This document shows positions 36,368 to 47,280 of a DNA stretch of 64,000 nt, piece by piece. The stretch's first letter is position 1; each line of letters starts with the position of its first letter. The notes under the pieces were generated by a model that worked only from the letters and a program-made list of their open reading frames with translations, was not told the origin of the DNA and ran no database searches. Location: NCBI GenBank assembly GCA_023374045.1, contig CM041776.1, positions 140,185,296 to 140,249,295 of the forward strand. The letters are read 5' to 3'. This DNA comes from Limonium bicolor (taxonomy: Eukaryota; Streptophyta; Magnoliopsida; Caryophyllales; Plumbaginaceae). The position numbers were made by a program, and so were the translations under genes.

Positions 36368-38296
36368 TGATAAGTGTGAAACATACAGGCTTTTTAGGGT
36401 TTAAATACCTTATAATTTGTAACAACTCAGACAATGTTTCCCACTTATTATGTGTTTTTCCTAAGATTGATGTTTTGATAAGAACTGATGTGTTATATAT
36501 GTTAAATGCAGGAAAAACCCAGGAAATAAAGATTATACATCATAAGGATTACAACACAACAAACGGGGAACAAATCAGGAGAAGAGACAAAAACTGGTCT
36601 TGTCCGGATCAGTTTGGCCGGACACAAAGCCGGACATCTCTTGTCCGGATCTGATTGGGCCGGACGCAATCCGGACATGACTAAAATTCCAGATCCGAGA
36701 GTTCGCGTTTTAGATCTAAAACTCTGTGTCACGTCCGGATCCGGACACGATCCGGACGTCACACAGAATTGAAAAATAAAAATGCACGCACTGATAATTA
36801 GCCTTTCGGCGAATTATTAGACGGCGCATTAACAAGACAGGCGAGCGGCGCATTTATTAACTACGCTCCATCCTCAAATCAACGGCGTCAATCAGTTACC
36901 CACTCACCCTGTTTACCAAACTTCCACCAATACATGTCTGAATCCTATTCCTATATAAACCATCTCCTGCCTTCATTTCAAATCGTACCTGACTTCACAG
37001 TCTCCTCTCCTCTCTACTACTCCATCTCCATTCATCAGCTTCCTCCACAAAACTGCATCGTTCACTCACATACATCCATCTCCATTCATAAAACCTCTCT
37101 ATACTCTGCACATCTCATTCACGATTCAGCCCAGTTCATCTTCATCCTCGCTAAAATCCCCCCTAATCACTCGCGCTCACCCACAAACACATTCCGCATC
37201 TTTTTCACAGAATTTAGCCGTGTCCTACCCTTGTCCGGATCGCGTCCGACCCTTGTCCGGATCGCGTCCGACCCGGTTTAGCCGGACACACCTATTTTAC
37301 CCTTGTCCGGATCGCGTCCGACCCGGTTTAGCCGGACACACCTATTTTACACTTGTCCGGATCGCGTCCGACCCTGTTGATCCGGACACCTCACAAAACT
37401 CACCAAAACTTCCATTTTCGCCCCATTTCACCCAATTCACTCCATTATCACCAAGATCAACCTTCAAGCCAGGATAGCGCAAGGACAAAGGACGGAGCGA
37501 GCAAGAAGATCTTCGTAACAGATGATTTCTTCTAACTCTCTCTCATTTATTATTATAATCGCTATGTCTAGCTAAGAGGATTTACTCTAGGGGAAGGGAT
37601 GTTGTAATTAGTTAAACTCTGCATTATTTGCTGCTTGTTGAGACAATTTGGATTGTTCAGGTTAATGCTTTTAAGTGCTTTTAATAAACGTCATGAATTT
37701 ATTATAAGCCCTCGAATCATGTTATGATCAGATAAGGTGATTAGCATTGACGGTCCTATTAACCTGTTACCTGTGATAATTGCAATCGGATAGATTACAG
37801 TCACTAGGAGCTTTAGTCCGGATTAAACCAGACTAGTAATTCTGTGCATAAAACCATCTAGATATACTTGCTAGGTCTAGACTAGAACTACATGCCCTGT
37901 CTAGATGAGCTATCTGGAATTAAGACTTAATACAGAATAGATAATTGAGAATTACAAGCCGATCCAAGTCTCCACTTAAGCAGTAGAATATGCAGAACCT
38001 AGCTAGTGAAACAACTCCCTGAACCTAGAGTACCGTTCACACTCCCAAACTATCACTTTAATTTATCTGCTATTTACTTTCTTGTTATTTTGTGAAACCC
38101 AAAACCAAAACAAAACCCCCTTTTTGAGTTAACCATTACCTAAGGCTAGACTTACATCAAGTCCCGTGGATTGACACCCGGTCGCTTCATTGAATTACTA
38201 TACTATTTCGACCGGGATTTTTGCAACCTGACGATCTATTGAACTATTGAATTCTAGGATTATTTCTGGTTTTAATACACAAATAAATCGTTTGCA
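36368..38296 (+). repeat. Athila-2 5' LTR
   Basis: TGATAAGTGTGAAAC...ATCGTTTGCA, about 1929 bp, with TG...CA ends. U3 has a GTCCGG palindrome cluster at 36598-36765 and a second at 37210-37390 that includes a 50-bp tandem repeat. A likely TATA box (TATATAAA, near 36952) lies between them. The shared tail TTAGTCCGGATTAAACCAG around 37813 is also in the other Athila LTRs. Confidence 0.95.
37253..37402 (+). repeat. 50-bp tandem repeat in the Athila-2 5' LTR
   Basis: TTGTCCGGATCGCGTCCGAC begins at 37253, 37303 and 37353, giving a 50-bp period with three copies, the last diverged. Each unit also carries TTTAGCCGGACACACC. The 3' LTR has the same array (about 48160-48290). Athila-1 has about one unit. 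Confidence 0.88.
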
Positions 38297-38299
38297 AAA

Positions 38300-38317
38300 T
38301 GGCGCCGTTGCCGGGGA
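38300..38317 (+). other. Primer binding site (tRNA-Asp)
   Basis: TGGCGCCGTTGCCGGGGA lies three bases after the LTR. It is the complement of the 3' end of plant tRNA-Asp including CCA, the primer typical of Athila. Confidence 0.93.
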
Positions 38318-38503
38318 CTTGACTTTTGTCTAGTCCCTAGCCTTGGTTAATTCGTTACTTTATTGCAACACACTGTTTATAATTGTTTGTTTTGTAATAT
38401 ATTTTGATTTATTTTGTGTGCCATTTTATACAATTGTTTTTCATTACTTTAAAACTCACTCATTTTGTTCCTTTCTCTCGGGCTGATTATAAGCACCTAG
38501 TGG

Positions 38504-39838
38504 ATGCGAAGAACACGCTCAACTGGTCCCCCGGATACAGACTTCGATCCTGAAATCGAAAGAGTATACCTCCAAGCTTTGAGAACAAGAAGGCAGCTTG
38601 ACTTCAATATGGCAGGAAATCATGACCAAATTGGAGCAGGTGCAGTGGCCCAATACACGATGGGAAGGATAAACAGACCACCAGCCACACCAAGACGAGG
38701 GCCAGTGGTTCTACCCAATCTGACTGCAGAACTTATATCCGATTGGCAAAAGGTAAAACCTTCTCACCAATCCAATGCTGTTAGAAATCACCCTGCAGGT
38801 ACTTTTTCAGGTGCAGACCCATCGGATGCATTGGACCATGTACATCGCTTTCTGGTGCACTTGGACTCTCTTGGCTTATCTCAAGGATTGGAGGAGTACG
38901 CCAGATTGAGCCTGTTCCAGCACAGCTTATCAGGAGAAGCCTCGAAATGGTTCCACAGACTACCACCAGGCATCATTACCACCTGGGAGCAATGATGGAC
39001 AAATTCTACGAGAAGTACATTCCCATCTCCCGGACACGACAAATGATTGCCGACCTGATGGCATTCAGACAGAAGGGTATGAGACAGTCTGTGAGGCGTG
39101 GGACCGATTCAAAGAGCTACTCCGCCAGTGCCCTCACCATGGTCAGGACATCACTTCACTAGCTCAGGGATTCTTCCAGGGGTTAAAAGACGAACACAGA
39201 GGCGAGATAAGATCCGCCCTAGGAGGAAACCTGCTAGCAAAGAGGGGGAGGATTTCATGGCATCTATGGAGTCCTACTGTGAGGAGCTTCGCCAGTGGAG
39301 CAGCAGTGGAGGACGAGTATTCTCGATAGGTCAGAGTTCTTCCAGAGCTCCAGACCCGATGATGGAACAACTAGCCTCCGAGCAAGCACAGATGAGGACC
39401 ACGATGGGAAGCATGGCGAAAATGCTTGAACAGCTCACCATGGGGTCAACCACCAGGCAATCCGCCAAGAAAATCTCTACAAACGAAGCCTGCTGCTCTC
39501 AGTGTGGAGATGCACACGACTATGAGGACTGCCCACTAGTAGCCGAGATGAGGCAAACCGAGGAGGCCAATGTAATAGGCCAGTTCAACAACAGGCAACC
39601 CTGGGTGCAGAATCAGCACCAAAATCTGAGGTACGGAAATCCTAACAATGCACTTAATTCACATCAAATGCAGCCTCAGAGGACGAATCAGGGGGGACCA
39701 CCCGGTTTTTCTAGGCCTCAATATAATCAATTCCGGCCACAGCAACCTCAAGCTCAGCAACCATCTTTGAGCTCAAACAATGCCAGTCTAAAGGAGATGG
39801 TGGATAAGCTGATGGCTTCTCAAGAAAGCAAACGGTAA
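38504..39838 (+). pseudogene. Athila gag, several frameshifts
   Basis: Starts at ATG 38504 (MRRTRSTGPPDTDFDPEIER). The capsid domain is seen at about 38790-38995: GTFSGADPSDALDHVHRFLV, then SLSGEASKWFHRLPPG. The frame is lost at about 38990, again near 39075, and again near 39245. Each break is a one-base gain or loss in or beside a short base run. The later part (39240-39838) carries a zinc-knuckle CSQCGDAHDYEDC at 39494-39532 (C-X2-C-X3-H-X4-C, as in Athila) and a Gln/Asn-rich tail. Gag forms the virus-like particle and packages the RNA. The copy is non-functional as read. Confidence 0.9.
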
Positions 39839-40343
39839 TCAACCAGAACTAGAGAATGCCATGGTGGAGATGCAAGGAACAATGAGTCAGTTGACTCAAT
39901 TCCTCTACAGCAGAGACCTTCTGGATCATTGCCTTCCCAACCAGAAACCAATCCAAAGGAGCAGTTGAAGGCAGTGTGGTCTCAGACGAAGACTGTGAGG
40001 ATTCTGAAGAAGCAGCAGCAGTTACCCTGAGAAGTGGGAGGAACTTAAAAAGACAAAGTGACAGGGAGCCGTACTGATGAAGAGACCGAGCCTCTTTCTA
40101 ATACCGCCGGTGCACCATCAGGGCATCCTGCCCCTCCTGAGGTAGTTTCTGAGGAGACCCAGGCTCCTATTCCTTCTCCTCTCTTTCTACTGCTGTTAAA
40201 AATAAAAAGGGAAAAATATCTGAAAAGAACTTCCATTTCCAAACCGTCTCAAAGAGCGAGAGCTCGATGAGCAATTTGGAAGATTTTTAGATGTTTTTAG
40301 AAAGCTGACTATCAATATCCCTCTTATTGATGCGATTAAGCAG
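39839..40343 (+). other. Athila-2 gag-protease linker, frames broken
   Basis: Between the gag tail and protease no frame stays open for long. Scattered words such as TLRSGRNLK-like and GRFLDVFRKLTI-like stretches typical of Athila linkers are recognisable only across frames. It also contains a run of G/A-rich codons before 40344. Confidence 0.6.
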
Positions 40344-41059
40344 ATGCCGAATTATGCTAAATTTGTGAAGGATCTGATTTCGAATAAGAGGAAATATAAA
40401 GAGAAGGACACCATCCAGCTGACCGAAACTTGTTCAGCAGCTCTCCGACAGATGCTGCCTCCAAAGCGTGGTGATCCTGGTCAGCCCATCATCCCTGTTC
40501 AATTGGAGACATGGATTGCGGATACGGTCTCTGCGATCTAGGAGCGAGCATCAACCTGATGCCATACACCATGTTTAAAAAGCTTCATGCGGGTGAGCTC
40601 GTTCCCATTCATTTCAGACTCCAGTTAGCTGATAGATCATCGATCACACCCAGAGGTATGGTTGAAAATGTAGTTGTTAGTGTGGGTAAGTTTTTCTTCC
40701 CCGCTGATTTTGTGATCCTTGACATGGATGAAGATGTTGAGGTACCTCTGATTCTAGGTAGACCTTTCCTCAGAACTGCAAAGACTGTTATTGATGTTGA
40801 CAAGGGGAAGATTACCTTGAAATTTCATGATGAAGAATTAAGCTTTGATATAAATAAGATGATGCAGAAAAACACTTCTTCTCAAGCTGTTTTCTCTGCT
40901 GATTTAATTGATAATTCTTATGATCTTGATGATGACTACAGGAGTATTGATTCTTTTAATTCTTTGTTTAAGTTTTCTGATACTTTAGAGCAGGTAATAA
41001 GTCGATCCATTGAGGATGACAAAGACAGTTTGAGATGGCCTCGGTCGTCCAGCAGCTGA
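40344..41059 (+). pseudogene. Athila aspartic protease region, one frameshift
   Basis: Opens with MPNYAKFVKDLISNKRKY, the conserved stretch before Athila protease. After a one-base break near 40505 the frame gives LCDLGASINLMPYTMFKKL; the catalytic Asp sits in DLGAS at 40535-40549. Next come ITPRGMVENVVV and VPLILGRPFLRTAK, the flap and the hydrophobic GRPFL motif of retropepsins. The enzyme would process the gag-pol polyprotein. The frame closes at 41059 before reverse transcriptase, where Athila normally reads through. Confidence 0.88.
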
Positions 41060-41239
41060 ATCAGGGAAATCATACTTTCGTTCCTCCTCTCCTCCTGTGG
41101 AAAAGTTGGATCGATCCATCCAAAGACCCATACCTTCAATAGAGAAGCCTCCTACCTGGAACTTAAATCTCTCCCTCCCATCTCAAATATGTTTTCTTGG
41201 CAGAGGGTAACACCCTGCCTGTTATTATCTCTGCATCTT

Positions 41240-42655
41240 TGTCTATTTGCAGGAACTAGACTTCTGGAGGTGCTAAAGAAACATAAAAGTGCCATGGGTT
41301 GGACAGTTGCTGACATCAAGGGGATCAATCCGGGTTTCTGCACACACCGGATTCATATGGAGAGAATTACAAGGCAGTGAGACAGCCCCAGAGAAGGTTG
41401 AATCCAAATCTAAAGGAGGTGGTCAAGGCCGAGTACTAAAGCTTCTTGATGCAGGTATTATCTACCCTATTTCTGACAGCCAGTGGGTATCTCCAGTCCA
41501 GGTTGTTCCAAAGAAAGGGGGGATAGTTGCAGTGCCAAATGAGAAAGGTGAATTGGTACCCCAGAGGCAAACCACAGGTTGGAGGATGTGCATCGATTAC
41601 CGGCGCTTGAATGAGGCCACAAGGAAGGACCATTTCCCACTACCGTTTATTGATCAAATGTTGGAGCGGTTAGCTGGGAAGGAGTTCTACTGCTTCCTTG
41701 ATGGGTACAGTGGTTATTTCCAGATTCCCATTGCGCCAGAAGATCAGGAGAAGACTACCTTCACCTGTCCTTATGGTACTTTTGCATACAGGAGGATGCC
41801 CTTTGGTCTCTGCAATGCTCCAGCCACATTTCAGCGATGTATGATGGCGATTTTTAATGAATTTATTGAGAAAAGTATTGAAGTGTTCATGGACGACTTC
41901 TCTGTCTATGGACAAAGCTTCGATGTTTGTCTGGAGGTGTGGAGCTTGAGCTTAGAGATCTTGGCTCGTGTGAGGACACGAACCTTGTGCTGAATTGGGA
42001 GAAGTGCCATTTCATGGTACAAGAAGGAATTGTGCTTGGGCATAAGGTGTCAAGAGAAGGCCTCCAGGTGGACAAGGCCAAGATAGAGGTAATAGAAAAA
42101 CTGCCCCCACCAACTTCAGTTAAAGATGTAAGATCTTTCCTTGGACATGCAGGATTTTACAGGAGGTTTATACAGGACTTCTCAAAAATTGCTAAACCCC
42201 TGTCAGACTTGCTTCAGAAGGATATCAAATTTCAGTTCACAGAGGAGTGCTTGACAGCATTTCAGACTATCAAAGAGAAGCTCTGTTCAGCACCAATTGT
42301 GGTCCCACCGGATTGGTCTGAACCATTTGAGATCATGACGGATGCAAGCGACTATGCTGTGGGCGCTGCACTGTGTCAGAAGAAAGATAAGATGCTGAGG
42401 GTAATCACTTATGCTAGCAAGACCCTAATTGATGCACAGAAAAATTATACTACTACAGAGAAGGAGTTGCTAGCTGTGGTGTTTGCTCTGGACAAGTTTC
42501 GACCATATCTGCTTGGAAGCAAGGTGATAGTCCACACAGATCATTCAGCCCTCAAGTATCTTTTCCAGAAAAATGAATCGAAACCAAGAGTTCTGAGGTG
42601 GATCTTACTTCTCCAAGAATTTAATTTAGAAGTTGTGGATAAAAAGGGAAGCTGA
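41240..42655 (+). pseudogene. Athila reverse transcriptase and RNase H, frameshifted
   Basis: Reverse transcriptase motifs in order: LLDAGIIYPISDSQWVSPV, then GWRMCIDYRRLNEATRKDHF, LDGYSGYFQIPIAPED, MPFGLCNAPATFQR and FMDD (41886-41897). A break near 41930 moves to the next frame, which continues with [18 protein letters not shown] and [15 protein letters not shown]. RNase H follows with [35 protein letters not shown] and [12 protein letters not shown]. The frame is lost again near 42650. The active-site Asp pair is intact in the DNA, but the reading frame is not. These domains copy the genomic RNA into DNA and remove the RNA. Confidence 0.93.
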
Positions 42656-42841
42656 ACGGGTTGCTGATCACCTATCTAGACTTGATATCCCTGATGATGG
42701 AATCCCGATCAACGAATTCTTCCCTGATGAGACGGTGTTCAAATTGGAAAAGTAGATGAACCATGGTACGCTGACCTTAGTAATTATCTGGCTACTGGTT
42801 TAATTCCTCATGACTACAGCTATAACCAGAGGAAGAAATTC

Positions 42842-44169
42842 TTGTCAGAAACCCGCCATTATATCTGGGAGGATCCATATCTGTTTAGGATCTGTGCTGA
42901 TGGCTTAAGGCGATGTCTTCCAGATAAGGAGATCCAGAGTGTAATCGAATTTGTCATGCTAAGAAGCAGGTGGCCATCATGGTTATACAAGAACAGCTGC
43001 AAAGATTGGAGTGTGGATTCTACTGGCCTACTCTACATAAAGATGTCCACCATTTCTGTTCCCATTGTGACCCCTGTCAGAGGATGGGAAACATCTCCAG
43101 AAAGCATGAGATGCCTCAGAAAGGCATTCTTGAGGTAGAACTTTTTGATGTCTGGGGCATAGATTTCACAGGTCCTTTTCCCTCATCTCATGGAAATCAA
43201 TACATCCTGGTAGCTGTAGATTATGTCTCAAAGTGGGTAGAAGCTATTCCATGCCACAATGCTGATTCTAAGACAGTGGTGAAATTCCTGAAGAAACACA
43301 TATTCACCAGATTCGGGGTGCCCAGGGCAATTATCAGTGATGGTGGCTCCCACTTCTGCAACCGAGCATTCGACTCCCTAATGAGTAAGTATGGGGTGAC
43401 CCACAAGGTAGCATTACCTTACCATCCCCAAACTAACGGTCTGGCAGAAGTGACTAATCGAGAGCTGAAATGGATCCTACAGAAGACTGTAAATGCATCA
43501 AGAAAGGATTGGTCAGTTAAACTAGATGATGCTTTGTGGGCATACAGGACTGCTTTCAAGACTCCTATAGGTATGTCTCCTTTTAAACTTGTGTATGGAA
43601 AAGCTTGCCATCTTCCAGTCGAATTAGAGCACAAAGCTTACTGGGCATTGAAAGCCCTGAATTTTGATATGCACACTGCTGGAGAGAAAAGAAAATTTCA
43701 ACTATCTGAACTAGAGGAACTCAGAGAGCAAGCCTATGACAGTTCCAGAATTTATAAGGAGCGCACAAAGAGAATCCATGATCAGATGATCCATAAGAGA
43801 GAATTCAAAGTAGGGGATCTAGTGTTGCTCTATAATTCAAGGCTGCGCCTCTTTCCTGGCAAGTTGAAATCACATTGGGCAGGTCCATTCAAAGTTGTGG
43901 GGATCACTACTTATGGTGCTTATGAGCTAGAGAATAAGACAGGAGAAGTATTTAAAGTGAATGGTGCTCGACTGAAGAAGTACCTAGGCAATACCTTTTC
44001 TCAGCCTCCTGCACCAGGTATATCCTTAATTGAAAGTTCCAATTCCACAAAATCTAATTCTGCTATCTGTGTTGCAGCATCACCTCCCAAAGAATCCAAG
44101 AAGCCGCGCCCGCAATGGTATTTCAAACTGAAGAAAACTATTGCTAGCTGCTGTGGCGGCCCTCCTTGA
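42842..44169 (+). pseudogene. Athila integrase, frameshift in the zinc-binding region
   Basis: The upstream frame gives FLSETRHYIWEDPYLFRICA, then [13 protein letters not shown], after which the frame shifts. From 42970 a 399-codon open frame runs to TGA at 44167. It has [17 protein letters not shown] (HHCC zinc motif, first His pair degraded), Asp65 in WGIDFTGP, Asp124 in IISDGGSHF and Glu160 in [10 protein letters not shown]. That is a correct D-D-35-E spacing. Next come [25 protein letters not shown] and basic C-terminal segments, with no chromodomain. This is the best-preserved domain of the element. Confidence 0.94.
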
Positions 44170-44595
44170 CCTAATCTGTAAAGTCTAGCCAGAGACTTTA
44201 ACTCCGGGCAGCTTGGTGGGAGGCAACCCACCGGTTTGCATCTCTTCCTTGGTTTAGTTAATTAATTTCCTCTTTTATTCTTATTTAGCAGAGTGTTAAT
44301 CACTATTGTGCAAATCGAAGGAGCCATGGCTCCTACCTTATAACTAATGGTTTACCTGGTTCCACTTGAGTTCTTCTGGTTTTGCAGATTTAATCTTTCA
44401 GGTACTTCACTCTAATGCTAAACTGAACTCAAGTGTGAGGAAGAATCATGGCAAAGTTCACCAAGGACCAGGGAGTCCTTAAACACTCTTGCTATTTAAT
44501 TTCTACATTTCGTGTGTGTTGTTTTTGTGTGGTTCTTTGTGGTAATGTTTCATTTTTATGAATATAGTATTTTAGAGTAGTGGTTTTTTTTTTAA

Positions 44596-44599
<4 letters not shown>

Positions 44600-44628
<29 letters not shown>
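44600..44628. repeat. (TA)n microsatellite
   Basis: An uninterrupted TA run just before a GTCCGG palindrome cluster in the Athila-2 3' region. Athila-1 has a shorter AT/A-rich run at the same place. Confidence 0.9.
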
Positions 44629-44632
<4 letters not shown>

Positions 44633-44646
44633 GACGTTTTCAACGC

Positions 44647-44725
44647 GTCCGGCTCAACTTAGCCGGACGCCAAAGCGGACGCTCACAAATTCTAACGCGT
44701 CCGGATCCGGACGTGCGATCCGGTC
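44647..44725. repeat. GTCCGG quasi-palindrome cluster, Athila-2 3' region
   Basis: GCGTCCGGCTCAACTTAGC with CCGGACGCC, and GCGTCCGGATCCGGACGTGC, lie within 80 bases. Same place as the cluster at 1575-1656. Confidence 0.75.
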
Positions 44726-44880
44726 ACCACTAAAACGTGGCCCCGATTTTACTTTTCTTTCTTCTTTTCTATTTTTTTTTTCCTCAAACCATCGTCTTCT
44801 TCCTCCGTATCGACCACGAACCCGACAACCCACCACCTCCATTCTTCTTCCATTTGAGCCACCACCATTACCGCACCCCA

Positions 44881-45733
44881 CCGACCACTGTACTCCCGTA
44901 TGCCATTCTTCCTTCCCTTCAGCAGAGGACCCTAGTAGAGATCCTCAGTCATCAGATCCGGCCTCAGGCTGGGAATGATGCTTCTGACGAGGATTGTGTC
45001 CTCCTAGACTACCTCATAGCCTCACCACATCCAGCAGCCCAGCAGATGTCGCTAGCCTACGTCATGTTCAGACAGCTGCATAAGGTGGTGACATATCTGG
45101 ACGAAGAAGAAGAAGAAGATCACACCTATCTTTCCTATCTTCATCCCATCTTCTTATCTCTACCCTCCCCGATGACATCTTCACTGACATGCGTATGAGG
45201 GAGGGTGAGACACCCATCTCCCTTACGACCTTCAGGAGATGGGGCTTCTTACGCCTAGATGACGGCAGCTGGGTGAAGGGCAGCTCAGGCCTAGGATCTA
45301 CGGGTACATCTGCGAGCTCCAGCTCCACACCGGCCATGCTACCATGGCGCCCCCCACGGCCCCAGTGATGAGCATCCCACCTGAGATACAGACTCTGATG
45401 GACTCCATTCTCCAGCAGCAGCAGAGGTTGGAGCAGAGATTCGGGGGTATGGAGCAGCAGTTCGGTTTGTACAGCAGCAGGTAGGGGAGGTCCAGCAGCG
45501 CCAGGTGCGCATGGAGGGACATATAGATGAGATCCGCCAGACCCAGGGCCACCTAGGCAGAGCAGACCTCCATCGCTGAGCGTTTACAGCGCAGTGATGC
45601 TTTACACAGAGAGGCTGCTAGGTACATGGCAGATGCATCCACTCAGCAGGCCCAGAACAACCAGCTCATGCAGATGCTCATTGCCCAGTTGGGAGCGAGA
45701 CAGCCACCACCACCACCACCACCACCTCAGTGA
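44881..45733 (+). pseudogene. Athila third ORF, 5' part deleted
   Basis: The retained part corresponds to Athila-1 positions about 2885-3740: EILSHQIRPQAGNDASDEDC, then VLLDYLIASPHPA, a MFRQLHKVVTYLDEEEEEDH stretch, the Met/Gln-rich heptad region, and a tail of eight or so Pro codons before the TGA at 45731. Compared with Athila-1, about 1 kb is missing just upstream of 44885, including the LVREFYANA-type domain. The frame is also broken near 45185 and later. Confidence 0.78.
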
Positions 45734-47266
45734 TAGCCATTCTATTTTACTGCTTTCTTCTCTTTTGTTGGTTTTTCTGTATTTTTTCTTTTCTTTTCTT
45801 TGACTTATTTTTACTTTTGTTTGTTAAGACTAACGGAAACATGGGACTGTAGGAGAAGTGGTATTAGATATATTCAGCAGTGTTTTAAATTCTAAATTGC
45901 TAAATTTCTTGTTTTTGAGTAGTGCAGCGTTCTAAAATGATTACTTTACATGTCACCTCTACTGCGAAACGAATGGATATAAGTACAGGAAATGGAACCA
46001 CACCACTTACGAATGTCTGCTAAGCTTAAACTATGGGGAGTATTCTTTCTCTAAATATGATTCATTCGATTCAAATATTCTCTGTAGTTCGAGTTAATGC
46101 ACTTTATTCTGTGGTTGTACTTGTCAGTGAAAATATAGCAACTCTTAATCTGCACACAACGTATACTGTCTGTGACTCGTAAGGAATCTCTCGACCCCTG
46201 CCAAACTTCAAGTGTGAGGAAGAACATCTTCCTCAATCCATAACACCAGGGGAGTCTCTGTTCATAATTTCACTTATTTGATGTTCCACATTTGTTGTGT
46301 TGAGGGTTAATTATGGCATATGCATCTATTATGAGTATAACATGTTTTGAAAGCTCTTTTCTCTGTTTTTCTTCTTTGACCAATGAGGACATTGCTCATC
46401 TTAAGTGTGAGGAAGGAGAGACCTTTCCCTGAAAACATGCTAATTGTTCTTTAATGCCACACTTGCTTTTTGCTTCTCTAATGCCTGTGCACACCGAGTG
46501 ATGTTAAACCAAAGTGAAAACCGTAGGAATCTTTTTGCTTGATGGGGTTTGTATAAAAATAGTTTTATTTAAAAATACTCTCTTTGCACTAAAAATCTGG
46601 TAGATTGGCTAATTGTGGAAACCAGATTATTTTAGCTTGGGATTTTGGAAATGAAGTGAATGTTTGGAATGAAAAAGGTAAGGCAAGGTACTCCACTGAT
46701 CAAATTTTTTTTCCTAACAATAGCAGGCCTCGTCTATCCGGTTATTAAGTCTTAAGGGTGCCTTATCACCTATCTACCTAAGGTCTCGTGATCTGGGATA
46801 GTTGGCCCAACACCGTTACATGGATAGAGAGAAAAGTCTGGGTTATGGAATAAACTCTGCAATTCACAATATTTTTTGTTTTATAATTCTTGGAAGAAGA
46901 ATGTTTTTGCATGTGAAAGAAAAATTCATTGCAGTTTAATTTTTGTTTTTGATCACGAGTACGTGGTGTTGAAAGGTATTGCGGAATAAGGCATTACTTC
47001 ACACCCCTTGTCATGCAAATGTTAAAGGAATGAAAATGGTGGAAAGTCCCAAGCTAAGTTAACTTGTTTTCTACAATCTAGTTTCTCTATGCTTTTACAA
47101 AAATTGTTCCTGCTTCATGTTGTGTGAAAACCTACCTCAGAGAGCGAGATTATTCTTTCATTTATCACTTGGTTGATTTTGCCCTGCACCTGTTTCAAAT
47201 TTGAGATTATTTGAAGGTTTTAGAGATATTCTTATTCCTATTTTGCTTGAGGACAAGCAAAAGCTT
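45734..47266 (+). other. Athila-2 3' noncoding region with conserved block
   Basis: PPT-like motifs at 46210-46222 and 46403-46416 match those in Athila-1 (an earlier one is at 44431-44443). The 46680-46814 block is nearly identical to 4717-4850. No shared coding frame. Confidence 0.75.
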
Positions 47267-47280
47267 AAGTGTGAGGAAGT
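47267..47280 (+). other. Polypurine tract of Athila-2
   Basis: AAGTGTGAGGAAGT directly before the 3' LTR; primes plus-strand synthesis. Confidence 0.85.
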
